From the NCBI GenBank assembly GCA_024233515.1, contig JACKPO010000007.1, forward strand, positions 31,516 through 95,515: a stretch of DNA of 64,000 nucleotides, written 5' to 3'. Below the pieces are notes generated by a model. It saw only the letters and a program-made list of their open reading frames with translations, was not told where the DNA came from and ran no database searches. Position numbers and translations under genes: made by a program. The stretch comes from Chlamydiales bacterium. GTDB lineage: Bacteria > Chlamydiota > Chlamydiia > Chlamydiales > Simkaniaceae. Of the stretch, positions 36,754-45,405 are shown piece by piece; position 1 is the stretch's first letter, and each line of letters begins with the position of its first letter.

Positions 36754-37416
36754 TTAGAAAGAGATTTTTTCCCCTAAAGGGGGTTTTCGATGAATTTTCT
36801 TTTCTTTTCCTTTGCTGCGTAAATGTAAATCACTCTTTTCTGAAAGGGTAGGGCGGAGAAGCTCGATCTGAAAGCTTTTAAGAGATTCATGGTTGTGAAG
36901 GGAGTGGCGAAGGGCTGCAAGGTTTGCCGCGTAGAGCTCAATGGCTTCTGGAGAGCCGCTAAGCTCCAGGTTAAAACTGTGGGGAGCAGTATCATAGTGA
37001 TTGATAATGATCTGTGATCCATCAAAAACCGACCCTTCCATCTCAACAAAGACGGTGGTTATGGAAACACCATTTTCACTTTCAAGTTTGATAAAGTGAG
37101 CCATTGTTTCCATCAGTTCAACCATCTCAGGAGTGAGTTCAGAAATTTCTGCGACTCCATGAGCCTCCACGATTCCATCGGTCGATAAAGAGCTTAAAGA
37201 TGTTCCATGGTGGACCGCTTCTTTATTCTCGTTCTTAGAGCGATTGGCCTTCTCTTCTCTTTTTCCTGCCATTTCGAAGATGGATGACTTGCGTTGGATT
37301 CGCTTTGGGAGCTGCCGTGTAGCCATGAGCTCATGAAAACTTCTCCCAGCCGGGGCCTTCCGTTCTTTTGCTTCTGATTTCTGTTGAGTTACAGAGTCTG
37401 ACTTGTTGATTTTCAT
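36754..37416 (-). CDS. Second SctP-like (needle-length/substrate switch) protein, short form
   Basis: This protein of about 220 aa has a basic, low-complexity N-terminus. Its C-terminal domain is clearly paralogous to the next gene's: ISITTVFVEM/GSVFDGSQIIINHYDTAP here against VTTTTVNINM/NSVFDGTQVILDQYSTAP there. That domain corresponds to the T3S4-like domain of SctP (CdsP, YscP), which switches secretion from needle to translocator substrates. An upstream in-frame ATG exists at 37434, but the ATG at 37416 has GAGGA 8 nt before it. It lies 58 bp downstream of the long SctP gene. Confidence 0.72.
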   Translation of the reverse strand: MKINKSDSVTQQKSEAKERKAPAGRSFHELMATRQLPKRIQRKSSIFEMAGKREEKANRSKNENKEAVHHGTSLSSLSTDGIVEAHGVAEISELTPEMVELMETMAHFIKLESENGVSITTVFVEMEGSVFDGSQIIINHYDTAPHSFNLELSGSPEAIELYAANLAALRHSLHNHESLKSFQIELLRPTLSEKSDLHLRSKGKEKKIHRKPPLGEKISF

Positions 37417-37474
37417 ATTCCAATCCTCATTCATCCGGGCCCACTTTAATTCAATTAAAAATTGGAGACAAGGA

Positions 37475-39178
37475 TTACTTTTCTTTTTTACTGCCAGCGC
37501 TACCTTTGCGACGGATCAGATGGGGAGATTTTTTTCCCCTTGTGAGGATAGGGTTTTGGATGTTCACTTCGAAGTTGAAGTTGGCCTGTTTGAAAGATGC
37601 TTTCAGCGCATCGAGGTTTTGGCTAAAGACTTTGACAGATTCAGGACTGCCCACAAGTTGAATGTTGTAAGAGTTAGGAGCAGTGCTATATTGATCAAGA
37701 ATGACTTGGGTTCCATCGAAAACAGAGTTGGGCATATTGATATTCACCGTTGTGGTGGTTACCCCTTTGTTCTGTTGAACCAGAATCACTCCTCCGATTT
37801 TTTCAAAGAGCTCATGCACTTCGGGAGAGAGTTTAGTGTAGGCAGGGGTTTCGGTTGCCGGTGCAATCGAGGAGACGGGGATATCAAGGGTAGGGAGGGG
37901 AATTCCTGCCGTTTCACTTGTTGCTTCAATGAATGTTTGATCGTCTTTCTTTTTGTGTTGCCCACCCATTTCTCCCTGTTCACTTTCCGTTGAGGTTGGC
38001 ACAGTTAGTCCTTCATATGTAGCTGCCGTTGTGGCTTCTTTCCCTATTTTCTGGTTGCGCACTTCTTGAGGAGTGAACCGTTGAAAAGGGCCAGATTGCT
38101 TGATCTTTCCAGAGGAGGGAAGGGTTTCTTCATTTTTACCCTCTTCAAAAGGTTTTTCTTTGGATCCTTCTCCAGAGAAAGCTTCATCGATGGGAAGAAT
38201 TTTTGCATCGGGCTCTTTTGCCTCGATGCTCCCTTCAAGAGATCCCTTTGTTGGAACTTGGGGGAGTTTCTCTTTGGGAGAAGGAGAGGGGATGGTATGA
38301 AGGAAAGCAGAAGGTTTATCGATGACATCTTGTTGAATGGGAGCTATTTTGTCCGTTGGCTGCTTTTCTTGAGGGACCGTTTTTGTCTCTGCAGCAGGAC
38401 CTGTTTTCGGTTTCTTTTTCAGAGCATCAAGCTCACTTTTTTTCGGTTGGGAAGCAAGAAGAGAGGAGTCTTCTTCTTTTTTCTTTGGCATCTGTTCTTG
38501 GTGACTTTGCTCTTTTTTTGTCGGTATTTGGGGTTGCTGGGTTGAGCTAGATGAATCGGTATCCTGTGTGTAAGAGGAGACTTGAGAGGTTGGCTCTTGC
38601 TGTTGCTGGTAAGGCGTCTGAGATTCAAATTCCCCTTGAAATGGGGGGAGATTTCCTGAAGGGGGCTGCTCACTCTCTGACGTGGGAGGAGTTTGCGAAG
38701 GGGCGCTGCTAGATGTCTCAGAAGGAGTTTGCGGTGCAGAGGATGGGTTGTTGGATTGTGAAGGAGCGACATTTTGAGATTGCGCAGAAGAGTAAGACGA
38801 TCCGCTTTCGTCCACTTCGACCCCTTCCGTCGAGATTGATTCTTCAGGAGGTGCGATAAAAGCATCTTCTTGGGGGGCCGCTTGACGTCTCACACCACCA
38901 GATTCCTTATCAAAGACACTATCGAGCTCTTCTTTATCACTCATAAATTCAGAAAAAGATCCTGAAGGAGTTTGAGGTTCTTCTACGGCAAGTTCATCCT
39001 CACCCTCTTCTTCCTCGCGAGGGAGATTTCGCTTCTTTCGCTTTTGAGATTCTTCCGACTCATCAACTTTCATCACCTTCTTAAATTTTTCAGGGTCGAC
39101 TTTATCCGATGATTTTGGGTCTTCTTGAGGCTTATTATAGGGCTTTTGAACATCCCCTTTGATCTTATCTGAATCCAC
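37475..39178 (-). CDS. sctP: SctP (CdsP) needle-length regulator, long form
   Basis: This 567-aa protein has a very long, Pro/Gln/Ser/Glu-rich disordered N-terminal region (about 1-440) and a compact C-terminal T3S4-like domain (about 450-550) with FEKIGGVILVQQNKG and VFDGTQVILDQYSTAP. In SctP homologues the flexible part acts as a molecular ruler and the C-terminal domain contacts SctU. It is about twice the length of C. trachomatis CT671 (about 283 aa). The start is GTG, 3 nt after the sctO stop, preceded by AAAAGG. A longer ruler would predict a longer needle (inference). Confidence 0.82.
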   Translation of the reverse strand: MDSDKIKGDVQKPYNKPQEDPKSSDKVDPEKFKKVMKVDESEESQKRKKRNLPREEEEGEDELAVEEPQTPSGSFSEFMSDKEELDSVFDKESGGVRRQAAPQEDAFIAPPEESISTEGVEVDESGSSYSSAQSQNVAPSQSNNPSSAPQTPSETSSSAPSQTPPTSESEQPPSGNLPPFQGEFESQTPYQQQQEPTSQVSSYTQDTDSSSSTQQPQIPTKKEQSHQEQMPKKKEEDSSLLASQPKKSELDALKKKPKTGPAAETKTVPQEKQPTDKIAPIQQDVIDKPSAFLHTIPSPSPKEKLPQVPTKGSLEGSIEAKEPDAKILPIDEAFSGEGSKEKPFEEGKNEETLPSSGKIKQSGPFQRFTPQEVRNQKIGKEATTAATYEGLTVPTSTESEQGEMGGQHKKKDDQTFIEATSETAGIPLPTLDIPVSSIAPATETPAYTKLSPEVHELFEKIGGVILVQQNKGVTTTTVNINMPNSVFDGTQVILDQYSTAPNSYNIQLVGSPESVKVFSQNLDALKASFKQANFNFEVNIQNPILTRGKKSPHLIRRKGSAGSKKEK

Positions 39179-39181
39179 AAG

Positions 39182-39673
39182 CTACCTTTTGTGTTTTTTT
39201 GAGGTATGAATGGTTGTACCGATCTCGTCGTTTTCTATCCCTTCTTGCTGAGCCTCGAGAGCCTTCATCTCTTTATCCCATTCTTTTTTGTGCATTTTAA
39301 GCTTTTCAACATCTTGTTGTTTTTTGAGCATGTCTTGTCTTGCAGCTTCCACTGCTTTCTCAGCTTCTTTGACTTGCTCTTGTTGATTTTCAACCTTTTT
39401 CTGTTTTTGTTTAAGCTCTTCTTCAACAACTTTGATGTACTCTCGCATCATCTCGATTTTATCCGATGTTGTTCCCCTGTCAAGCTCGTCGCGAAGCTGA
39501 TCCATTTTATCTTTTTTATGCTTCTGCGTTTGATCTCTTTCTTCTTCAAGCGTTTTGAGTTTCTCTTCTTCTTTTTTTAGAGCTTCTTTTTTCTCCTTCA
39601 AAACTCTTTCTGCTTCTTCCAAGCGACGTTTCTTGATGAGAACAAGTTGATGAAGGGGGTATTTTTCTTTCAT
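39182..39673 (-). CDS. sctO: T3SS stalk protein SctO (CdsO)
   Basis: This 163-aa protein is almost entirely a charged Lys/Glu coiled coil, the form of SctO/FliJ proteins that insert into the ATPase hexamer as a rotor or stalk. The N-terminus YPLHQLVLIKKRRLEEAERV matches the family. It starts within the sctN stop (TAATG), strong evidence for translational coupling, and is followed by sctP. The position between ATPase and SctP equals CT670. Confidence 0.88.
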   Translation of the reverse strand: MKEKYPLHQLVLIKKRRLEEAERVLKEKKEALKKEEEKLKTLEEERDQTQKHKKDKMDQLRDELDRGTTSDKIEMMREYIKVVEEELKQKQKKVENQQEQVKEAEKAVEAARQDMLKKQQDVEKLKMHKKEWDKEMKALEAQQEGIENDEIGTTIHTSKKHKR

Positions 39674-41007
39674 TATCTAAAGAGGGCTTGAAGTTGTTCG
39701 AGCGTTTCCTCAAAGGTACATTTTTCGTCGACCTTTTGTTTTAAGAAGCGGTTGACCTTATCAATGTATTTGATCGCAAAATCTGCTTGCTTGTCCGATC
39801 CTGGCTTATATTCTCCAATACGGATGAGGAGTTCGTTCTTTTTATAGTTCGCGAGGACCTCCCTTACTTGCCCAATGAGCTTGCGGTGTTCTTCACTGGT
39901 CACATTGGGAAGAATCCGGCTGACAGAGGCTAAGATATCAATCGCTGGATAGTGGTACTGGCGGGCAAGTTCACTTGAAAGGATGATGTGTCCATCAAGA
40001 ATCGAGCGAACTTCATCCGCTACCGGCTCATTCATATCATCCCCAGCAACGAGAATCGTATAGAACGCTGTGATCGAACCTTTTGCAGAGTTTCCAGAAC
40101 GCTCAAGGAGTCTTGGAAGGGTTGCAAAAACAGAAGGAGTGTACCCTGCCCTTGCTGGGGGTTCCCCAGCAGCAAGACCGACTTCGCGAAGAGCTCTTGC
40201 AAAACGGGTAACCGAATCCATCATTAAGATGACAGTCTTGCCCTGATCCCGGAAATATTCAGCAATAGAGGTTCCTACGTAGGCAGCATTCAATCTGAGC
40301 TGCGCGGCTTGATCCGATGTCGAAACAATAATGACGGAACGAGCCAGTCCCTCAGGACCGAGGTCGTGTTGAATAAATTCACGGACCTCTCGCCCCCGCT
40401 CTCCAATAAGGGAGATGACATTGACATCAGCTTGTGCATAGCGGGCCATCATCCCTAAAGTGGTTGACTTACCACCTCCAGCCGCAGCAAAAATCCCAAC
40501 GCGTTGTCCACGCCCCGTTGTTAAGATACCATCGATGGCACGGATTCCCACAGAGATAGGCTCTGAGATCATCTCCCGTTCTAATGGATCTGGTGGGGGA
40601 TTGATGACTGAGTAAGTTTCTTCTAGTTCAAGTGGACCCTTTTCGTCCTCATCAAGAGGGCGTCCCATCCCATCAAGAACCCGTCCCAAAAGATTGGGTC
40701 CAACTTTAATGTGGAGCGGAAGGCGAGTAGGGATGACCTCTGAAGAAGGGCCAACCCCTGTCATTTCTCCAAGAGGAGAGAGAAAAACCTCTTCCTTTGT
40801 AAAGCCGACGACTTCTGTGATAAGAGGTTCTCCTGGTCTTTTGACAAGACAAACCTCCCCCATTTTAACATTGGGGACAATTGCACGGATAAGCATCCCA
40901 ACAATTTCGGTAATACGCCCATGAACCGTTGTGAGTTCGATATCTGACAAATGTTCTAGGAGTTTTTCAAAGTCGGGACCTTCAGACATACCTTCACTTC
41001 TATCCAA
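39673..41007 (-). CDS. sctN: T3SS ATPase SctN (CdsN)
   Basis: This 444-aa hexameric ATPase unfolds substrates and detaches chaperones at the export gate. Walker A is FAAAGGGKSTT (about 173-183), followed by GERGREVREF and Walker B VILMMDSVTRFA; the family block VGLAAGEPPARAGYTPSVF is intact. In-frame starts are a TTG at 41007 with AGAGAGGT well spaced, and an ATG six codons on with a poorly spaced motif, so the TTG is favoured. An inverted-repeat element and an IS110 gene lie directly upstream, separating it from sctI. Confidence 0.95.
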   Translation of the reverse strand: MDRSEGMSEGPDFEKLLEHLSDIELTTVHGRITEIVGMLIRAIVPNVKMGEVCLVKRPGEPLITEVVGFTKEEVFLSPLGEMTGVGPSSEVIPTRLPLHIKVGPNLLGRVLDGMGRPLDEDEKGPLELEETYSVINPPPDPLEREMISEPISVGIRAIDGILTTGRGQRVGIFAAAGGGKSTTLGMMARYAQADVNVISLIGERGREVREFIQHDLGPEGLARSVIIVSTSDQAAQLRLNAAYVGTSIAEYFRDQGKTVILMMDSVTRFARALREVGLAAGEPPARAGYTPSVFATLPRLLERSGNSAKGSITAFYTILVAGDDMNEPVADEVRSILDGHIILSSELARQYHYPAIDILASVSRILPNVTSEEHRKLIGQVREVLANYKKNELLIRIGEYKPGSDKQADFAIKYIDKVNRFLKQKVDEKCTFEETLEQLQALFR

Positions 41008-41063
41008 TTCATACCTCTCTTCACTATATCTGCATGGATAATTTAATGCGAGTTTGCTTTATC

Positions 41064-41221
41064 CCCGGAGTGTCACTTATTTCGCTGCAGAGGCAAATAG
41101 AATTGACATAGATACAAGATGAGCGCCGAGCTAAGGTGGTTTCACCGTGAGTGTTGGGGCAAAGCGAAGTAGATGCGTTGATTTTAGAAGCCTTATGCGG
41201 CGAAATAAGTAGCACTCCGGG
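41064..41221. repeat. 158-bp inverted-repeat element, family C
   Basis: The ends cccggagtgtcacttatttc and gaaataagtagcactccggg are near-perfect inverted copies over about 22 bp. I see no clear target duplication. It lies 57 bp upstream of the sctN start. Confidence 0.7.
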
Positions 41222-41264
41222 TTCTCTAATTGCTCGGTTTTTGTTCTCTAATTGCTCGGTTTTT
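41221..41264. repeat. 22-bp tandem duplication
   Basis: Two perfect adjacent copies of gttctctaattgctcggttt followed by tt in each. It abuts the family C element on its right side and may mark an insertion or excision scar. Confidence 0.8.
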
Positions 41265-41480
41265 GTCAAATCATTTTAGTCGTTTCCTTCATTAACATCA
41301 TGACACGCATCCAGGGTTCTCTACGGAGTCTTTTTTAAAGGAATTTTTCATCCTAGCTCCAACATACGGTTCGAAAAGGAGAGGCATGACACTGTTATAA
41401 GCGGTCTTGAAGACCATCCCGGTGTACGTCAGTGCCTCTACCTTCGGTTTTATGTCATGTGTTTTTTTCTTTTCCTTTAC

Positions 41481-42521
41481 TTATGCAACAAGATCTAAAG
41501 TCTTATACTTAAACTGTTCATCTTCTTTCACCAGCAGCTGGTGCATAATAACTGCAAGCTTTCGGCCTAATGCTACTGCAGCTTTCTTTCTCCCATGCTT
41601 CTTTTCTATTTTATGCCCCCAAGCCTTTAACTTACTCCACTTTGAGCTTCGCGTTAAGATTACTATCCCTGCTTCCACTAGAAGTGACCTTATCATTGGT
41701 GGTCCTTTTTTCGAGATCCTCCCTAGCCTTTCTGTTTCTCCAGATGAATATTGTCTTGGTGTAAGCCCTATGTAGGCTCCAACGTCCTTTGATTTTTTAA
41801 ATCTTTTGGGGTTTCCGATCTCTGTATAATATGTTAATGCTGTAACCATACCGATACCGGGGATTGACATTAGCCGTTTTGTTTCGGGGATTTCTCCTGC
41901 TAGTTTAGTAATCTGTTTATCGAGCCTTTTGATTTCTTCTGTCAGTTTTTTAAAGCATTCTATCATTGCTTCAATTCCTTCCCGAGCTGTCTCAGGGAGC
42001 TCTTTGATATTCTTGAGAACACTTTCGATAAATGCTTTTCCCTGGTGTGGGTTCATCATTTTTCCAAAAGGCTTGATTAATCCTCTGATTGCCATTTGCA
42101 GGTCTACTTTTCCCATGACAAGTTGCTTTCGGCTTTTAAGTAATACACTTAACCCCAGGTGTCTTTTGGATTTAGGAGCTATTGTTGAAATACACCCCAC
42201 TCTTAAGCACTCGGCAATTCCTCTTGCATCATTCTTGTCTGTCTTATTTATTTTCAGACTTAAAAATGTTGCTATTTTTCTTGCATCACAAGTTAGTGCT
42301 GGTAGTCCTCTACTAATGAGCTCTTCTTCCATCCAGTAGCTCCACGATCCACTTTCTAGCCCCACGGTATCAATCTCGTAATTTCCAAATCCTTTGATTG
42401 TATCGTAAATAGTGTCGGGATCTGTTATTACCATTTTTTCATGAAGCACTTTTCCTTGTTCATCAATCATACAAACAGCTGTCTCTTTCTTTGAAATATC
42501 TAATCCAATATAATGTTTCAT
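41481..42521 (-). CDS. IS110-family transposase
   Basis: This 346-aa protein is an intact IS110-type DEDD recombinase. The N-terminal RuvC-like domain begins YIGLDISKKETAVC, with further acidic residues in VGLESGSWSYW and NKTDKNDARGIAE. The C-terminal Tnp20 domain has MSIPGIGMVTALTYYTEIG and the serine region RQYSSGETERLG. IS110 elements use a structured non-coding (bridge) RNA and leave no standard inverted ends, so element ends cannot be set from this window. It is inserted between sctN and sctI, on the same strand as the T3SS genes. Confidence 0.93.
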   Translation of the reverse strand: MKHYIGLDISKKETAVCMIDEQGKVLHEKMVITDPDTIYDTIKGFGNYEIDTVGLESGSWSYWMEEELISRGLPALTCDARKIATFLSLKINKTDKNDARGIAECLRVGCISTIAPKSKRHLGLSVLLKSRKQLVMGKVDLQMAIRGLIKPFGKMMNPHQGKAFIESVLKNIKELPETAREGIEAMIECFKKLTEEIKRLDKQITKLAGEIPETKRLMSIPGIGMVTALTYYTEIGNPKRFKKSKDVGAYIGLTPRQYSSGETERLGRISKKGPPMIRSLLVEAGIVILTRSSKWSKLKAWGHKIEKKHGRKKAAVALGRKLAVIMHQLLVKEDEQFKYKTLDLVA

Positions 42522-42602
42522 GGTTGTCTCCTTTGTTTGGCCTGCGAGGCCGTTTGTTTTGTGGAAAACCAGTTTGGTTCTTCCGGGTTAAAGGAGACAA
42601 CC
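42522..42602 (-). promoter_or_regulatory. Inverted repeat pairing with the transposase ribosome binding site
   Basis: A perfect 13-bp inverted repeat (GGTTGTCTCCTTT at 42602-42590 read on the minus strand, AAAGGAGACAACC at 42534-42522) places the transposase Shine-Dalgarno AAAGGAGA inside the stem directly before its ATG. Folding would hide the ribosome binding site in read-through transcripts, or it may be part of the IS110 non-coding RNA end. Confidence 0.7.
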
Positions 42603-42872
42603 TTTTTCTTGACTCTGGCTAGATGAGCCTCTAGCTACGAGCAATTACGATATGTTATAGTCCTATCGAAGCAGTCCTCCTATCCAAGAGATAAGGGTGA
42701 TTCTCATTTTTTTAGGAAATGACCGTAAACTATTCTAAATAAGAGGCATGTATTATATGTTCATATGTCATTGGTATTCAATATCTAAAATAATAATTAC
42801 TTGTAATTTATTTAAATTAAATTAAATTTTTGATATAATATTAGTGATAAATCCATAAATGGGGGAAGTGCA

Positions 42873-43655
42873 ATGGAAGGAATCAATGGAGATTCAAGTT
42901 TAGGCAGCTCTTCAATGAGTTTTGGAGAGGAAGAGGTCAACCCTTATGCGCCAATTGCCAGGCAAATATTAAGGGAAAACAATATCATCGTTACGCCTGA
43001 AAAATTAGGAAAAGGGACATATGGAACAGTCTACAAAGGCTGGGCGAAAGAACGTGCTGTTGCTGTGAAGATCTGCGATTATTTGGATAGCTTTCGTATT
43101 GGCTCTGGAGAAGGTGTCGCTCTAAACCTTCCAAAAAAACAGGGGTTACAAAGGACGCATGCGATTGTTTTATATGATCAATGGAATGAAACCTATCATT
43201 TTGTCGATCGAACGAATGTGGGACAGTTTTCAACGGATCAATACCAAGTTGTTGCAACAGTTACGAGTGAAAGGCTTCGAGATCTTGAAGGATTATCCCT
43301 GACAAGAGAGCAATTTATTGAGCTTGCACGTCAGCTAGTACAGAGTATTCATGCTTTAATACAGCTAGGCATTGGTCATTGTGATTTGCATTCAGGAAAT
43401 GTCTTCATAGCTGATCCGAAAAATGGGCAAAGCTATCGTTTTAAGGTGGCTGACTTTGGTGCTGCATTTCATTTGACCTCAGCTCCTAATATAGATTGGA
43501 CCCATCTATCAGATTTACTTTATGAAGTCATTGATAACTCAAAAGAGAATGTTTCATGGAATGACTCGGAAATTAGATCATTTCTTGATACTCTTGATCA
43601 GCAAAATGATGATGCAATTATCAACCATCCCCTCATTCGGGACAAAAATGGTTAA
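42873..43655 (+). CDS. Protein kinase-like protein, candidate T3SS effector
   Basis: This 260-aa protein has a compact kinase fold: glycine loop LGKGTYGTVYKG (45-56), Lys 66 in VAVKIC, catalytic HCDLHSGN (169-176, Asp 171) and VADFGAAF (DFG 194-196). Little remains after DFG, so the C-lobe is short or truncated; there is no APE-type motif. The HxDLHxGN form recalls compact secreted kinases more than regulatory Hanks kinases. The N-terminal 20 residues are Ser/Gly-rich without a signal peptide. It has GGGGGAAG before the ATG, is on the opposite strand to the T3SS operon, and sits beside the IS110 gene. An effector role is inferred. Confidence 0.75.
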   Translation: MEGINGDSSLGSSSMSFGEEEVNPYAPIARQILRENNIIVTPEKLGKGTYGTVYKGWAKERAVAVKICDYLDSFRIGSGEGVALNLPKKQGLQRTHAIVLYDQWNETYHFVDRTNVGQFSTDQYQVVATVTSERLRDLEGLSLTREQFIELARQLVQSIHALIQLGIGHCDLHSGNVFIADPKNGQSYRFKVADFGAAFHLTSAPNIDWTHLSDLLYEVIDNSKENVSWNDSEIRSFLDTLDQQNDDAIINHPLIRDKNG

Positions 43656-43738
43656 GCTATTCTAGTAGCCAATAATTGATAACCTACACTTTCACCACTT
43701 AGATAAGAATATTTGTGATGAATATTGTGATCTGATCA

Positions 43739-44389
43739 CTAAAGTTGGATGTTGAAGAGGGTTTTGATATCACTCACTGCCGTGCTAAGGAGAACAGAGG
43801 AGTATTCCAGTTCTTGCTGCGCCTTTGCTAGTTTCACCTGAACCATGAGGAGGTCTCCGGGATTCAAAGCTTGTCCATTGGCATTTAAGTCGCGAATTCT
43901 CGACTGAGCATTTTGGAGTTGCGATTGTGAATCAGACAAGAGACCTAAGAATTTTGTGACAGGATTTTTTCTGTTGAACTGGGTAGGAGGCTCTCCAGTC
44001 TCAACCCCCGTTTTTTTTGCAGCAGCACGGATGTTTTGATTCGCACTGGTTAGTTTATTGCGGAGGAGATATTTCTGTGATTGTCGAAGATTGAGGTTTT
44101 TATTATTCATCTGCGTTTGGAGATCGCCGAGGACCGATGAGGTGCTGTTCATTTGCCCCAGAACCGACTCATGAGTGGGCCCAGTTGTTACCGCAGCTTT
44201 TCCCTGTGCAGCAAGATCAAAGGGAGAAGGACCCTCTGTTTTTGTTCCTCCCTGAGCCCCTTGTCCTTCTTTCATGAAAGATTCGAAAGACTGCGAAGGC
44301 TTCGCTCCTTGTTCTTCACCAGGCTGAATCGATTTAGTGGGATCGATGTTCGAAGCGTTAGAAATTTCGTCTGGACTTCCTGTAGCCAT
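43739..44389 (-). CDS. Candidate T3SS inner rod protein SctI (CT668 position)
   Basis: This 216-aa protein has a long polar Gly/Gln/Ser-rich N-terminus. Its helical C-terminus (MVQVKLAKAQQELEYSSVLL then VSDIKTLFNIQL) resembles SctI inner-rod subunits, which end in a hydrophobic helix with a terminal Gln. It starts one base from the sctG stop and occupies the CT668 slot. It is longer than YscI (about 115 aa), so the assignment is inferred from position and tail. After it the locus is interrupted by the kinase-like gene and IS110. Confidence 0.65.
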   Translation of the reverse strand: MATGSPDEISNASNIDPTKSIQPGEEQGAKPSQSFESFMKEGQGAQGGTKTEGPSPFDLAAQGKAAVTTGPTHESVLGQMNSTSSVLGDLQTQMNNKNLNLRQSQKYLLRNKLTSANQNIRAAAKKTGVETGEPPTQFNRKNPVTKFLGLLSDSQSQLQNAQSRIRDLNANGQALNPGDLLMVQVKLAKAQQELEYSSVLLSTAVSDIKTLFNIQL

Positions 44390-44805
44390 TACTTAGGCGA
44401 CGCTCCTGTTTTCTTGACAAATTCATCCACAAAATCGAGGGTTGTATTTGCCACTTTTTTGACATCTGCGTCGTCTGAATTCTTCGCTGCTTTTTGGAGG
44501 ACTTTTTCTCCCTCAGTCACCTGGTCAGGAGTCAGAGACATAGCAATCCCCAAAAAAGTCTGAGCCATTGCATTGTCTGGCTCTTTCTCAATCACCTCTT
44601 TGAAGAAACCTATCGCAGATTTTAGCTCAAGTTTATGGAGATGAAGATACCCTAGACCAACAGTTGTTAAAGAGTTATCAGGTCTTAAGAGCTGACAAGC
44701 CTTAAACATTTTTTGTGCCGCATCTTCATCCGCTTGATTGATCGCAATAAACCCTGCTTCTAAAAACAGAAAGAAGTCCTCATCGTATTTTGAAAGATCT
44801 TCCAT
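44389..44805 (-). CDS. TPR-fold T3SS needle chaperone SctG-like (CdsG)
   Basis: This 138-aa protein consists of TPR-like helical pairs (AGFIAINQADEDAAQKMFKA, GLGYLHLHKLELKSAIGFF, EPDNAMAQTFLGIA). In Chlamydia CdsG (CT667) pairs with CdsE to hold the needle subunit CdsF in the cytosol. It lies two genes downstream of sctE and directly after sctF, as expected. The assignment follows from fold and order. Confidence 0.82.
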   Translation of the reverse strand: MEDLSKYDEDFFLFLEAGFIAINQADEDAAQKMFKACQLLRPDNSLTTVGLGYLHLHKLELKSAIGFFKEVIEKEPDNAMAQTFLGIAMSLTPDQVTEGEKVLQKAAKNSDDADVKKVANTTLDFVDEFVKKTGASPK

Positions 44806-44850
44806 GATTGATTTCCTATCCTATTTACAGTCCTAGATTGCAAGAAGCTA

Positions 44851-45117
44851 TTAGCTTGTCTTCTGGTTACGCACCGAGTTGTTGATCATCGTGTTGACCT
44901 GAGAGATCAAGTTTGAAATCGAGTCACCGACTTGTGTTACCTGCGACATAGAGAACTGAAGAAGGAGGAATTTACCAGGTGTTGCAGCAGAAAGTCGGCT
45001 CGCGACGTTTCTAACCTGAGAAACAACTGATTTTTGGAGTTTAGAGTACTTTTTAATCAATGTTGCGAATGTCAGCGTAGACATTCCAAATTTTCCAGTT
45101 TTTCCACTAGCTGTCAT
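44851..45117 (-). CDS. sctF: T3SS needle subunit SctF (CdsF)
   Basis: This 88-aa protein is the probable needle filament subunit. The C-terminal helix KFLLLQFSMSQVTQVGDS followed by NLISQVNTMINNSVRNQK has the family pattern, and there is no cysteine. Size matches CdsF (about 83 aa). It lies between the SctE-like and SctG-like chaperones, the conserved CT665-CT667 order. Confidence 0.9.
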   Translation of the reverse strand: MTASGKTGKFGMSTLTFATLIKKYSKLQKSVVSQVRNVASRLSAATPGKFLLLQFSMSQVTQVGDSISNLISQVNTMINNSVRNQKTS

Positions 45118-45131
45118 GTGTTCACCTCAAT

Positions 45132-45371
45132 TTAATTTCTTGTTGTCCGTTGGACAACACGTTTAAGGGCAGCGTATGCTTGAAGGAGGACTCCACACTT
45201 GTCGAAATTCTCCGATGCTGTTCCTTCACGTAGTGTTGTTTTTAATTGGTTTGTTTGTGCTTCAATTTGTTCGAGCACTCTCTTCTTTTCTTCGGGTTTT
45301 CCCTTTAAATCTTTTTCCAAATCAAACTCAAAGCGCTGCGGCTTTTCTTTTTCTTTTTCTAGTCCAAACAT
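45132..45371 (-). CDS. T3SS needle chaperone SctE-like (CdsE)
   Basis: This 79-aa highly charged helical protein (N-terminus MFGLEKEKEKPQRFEFDLEK) fits the CdsE/YscE position and size. YscE-type proteins cap the needle subunit together with the TPR chaperone. Sequence conservation in this family is low, so the call leans on gene order between sctD and sctF. Confidence 0.75.
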   Translation of the reverse strand: MFGLEKEKEKPQRFEFDLEKDLKGKPEEKKRVLEQIEAQTNQLKTTLREGTASENFDKCGVLLQAYAALKRVVQRTTRN

Positions 45372-45405
45372 TCCGAGAGAAATCCTTATCTATACATTTT
45401 AAGCG

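Noticed and set aside
41407..41775. 122-aa plus-strand frame opposite the transposase
   Set aside because: It is a shadow of the intact IS110 transposase on the other strand.
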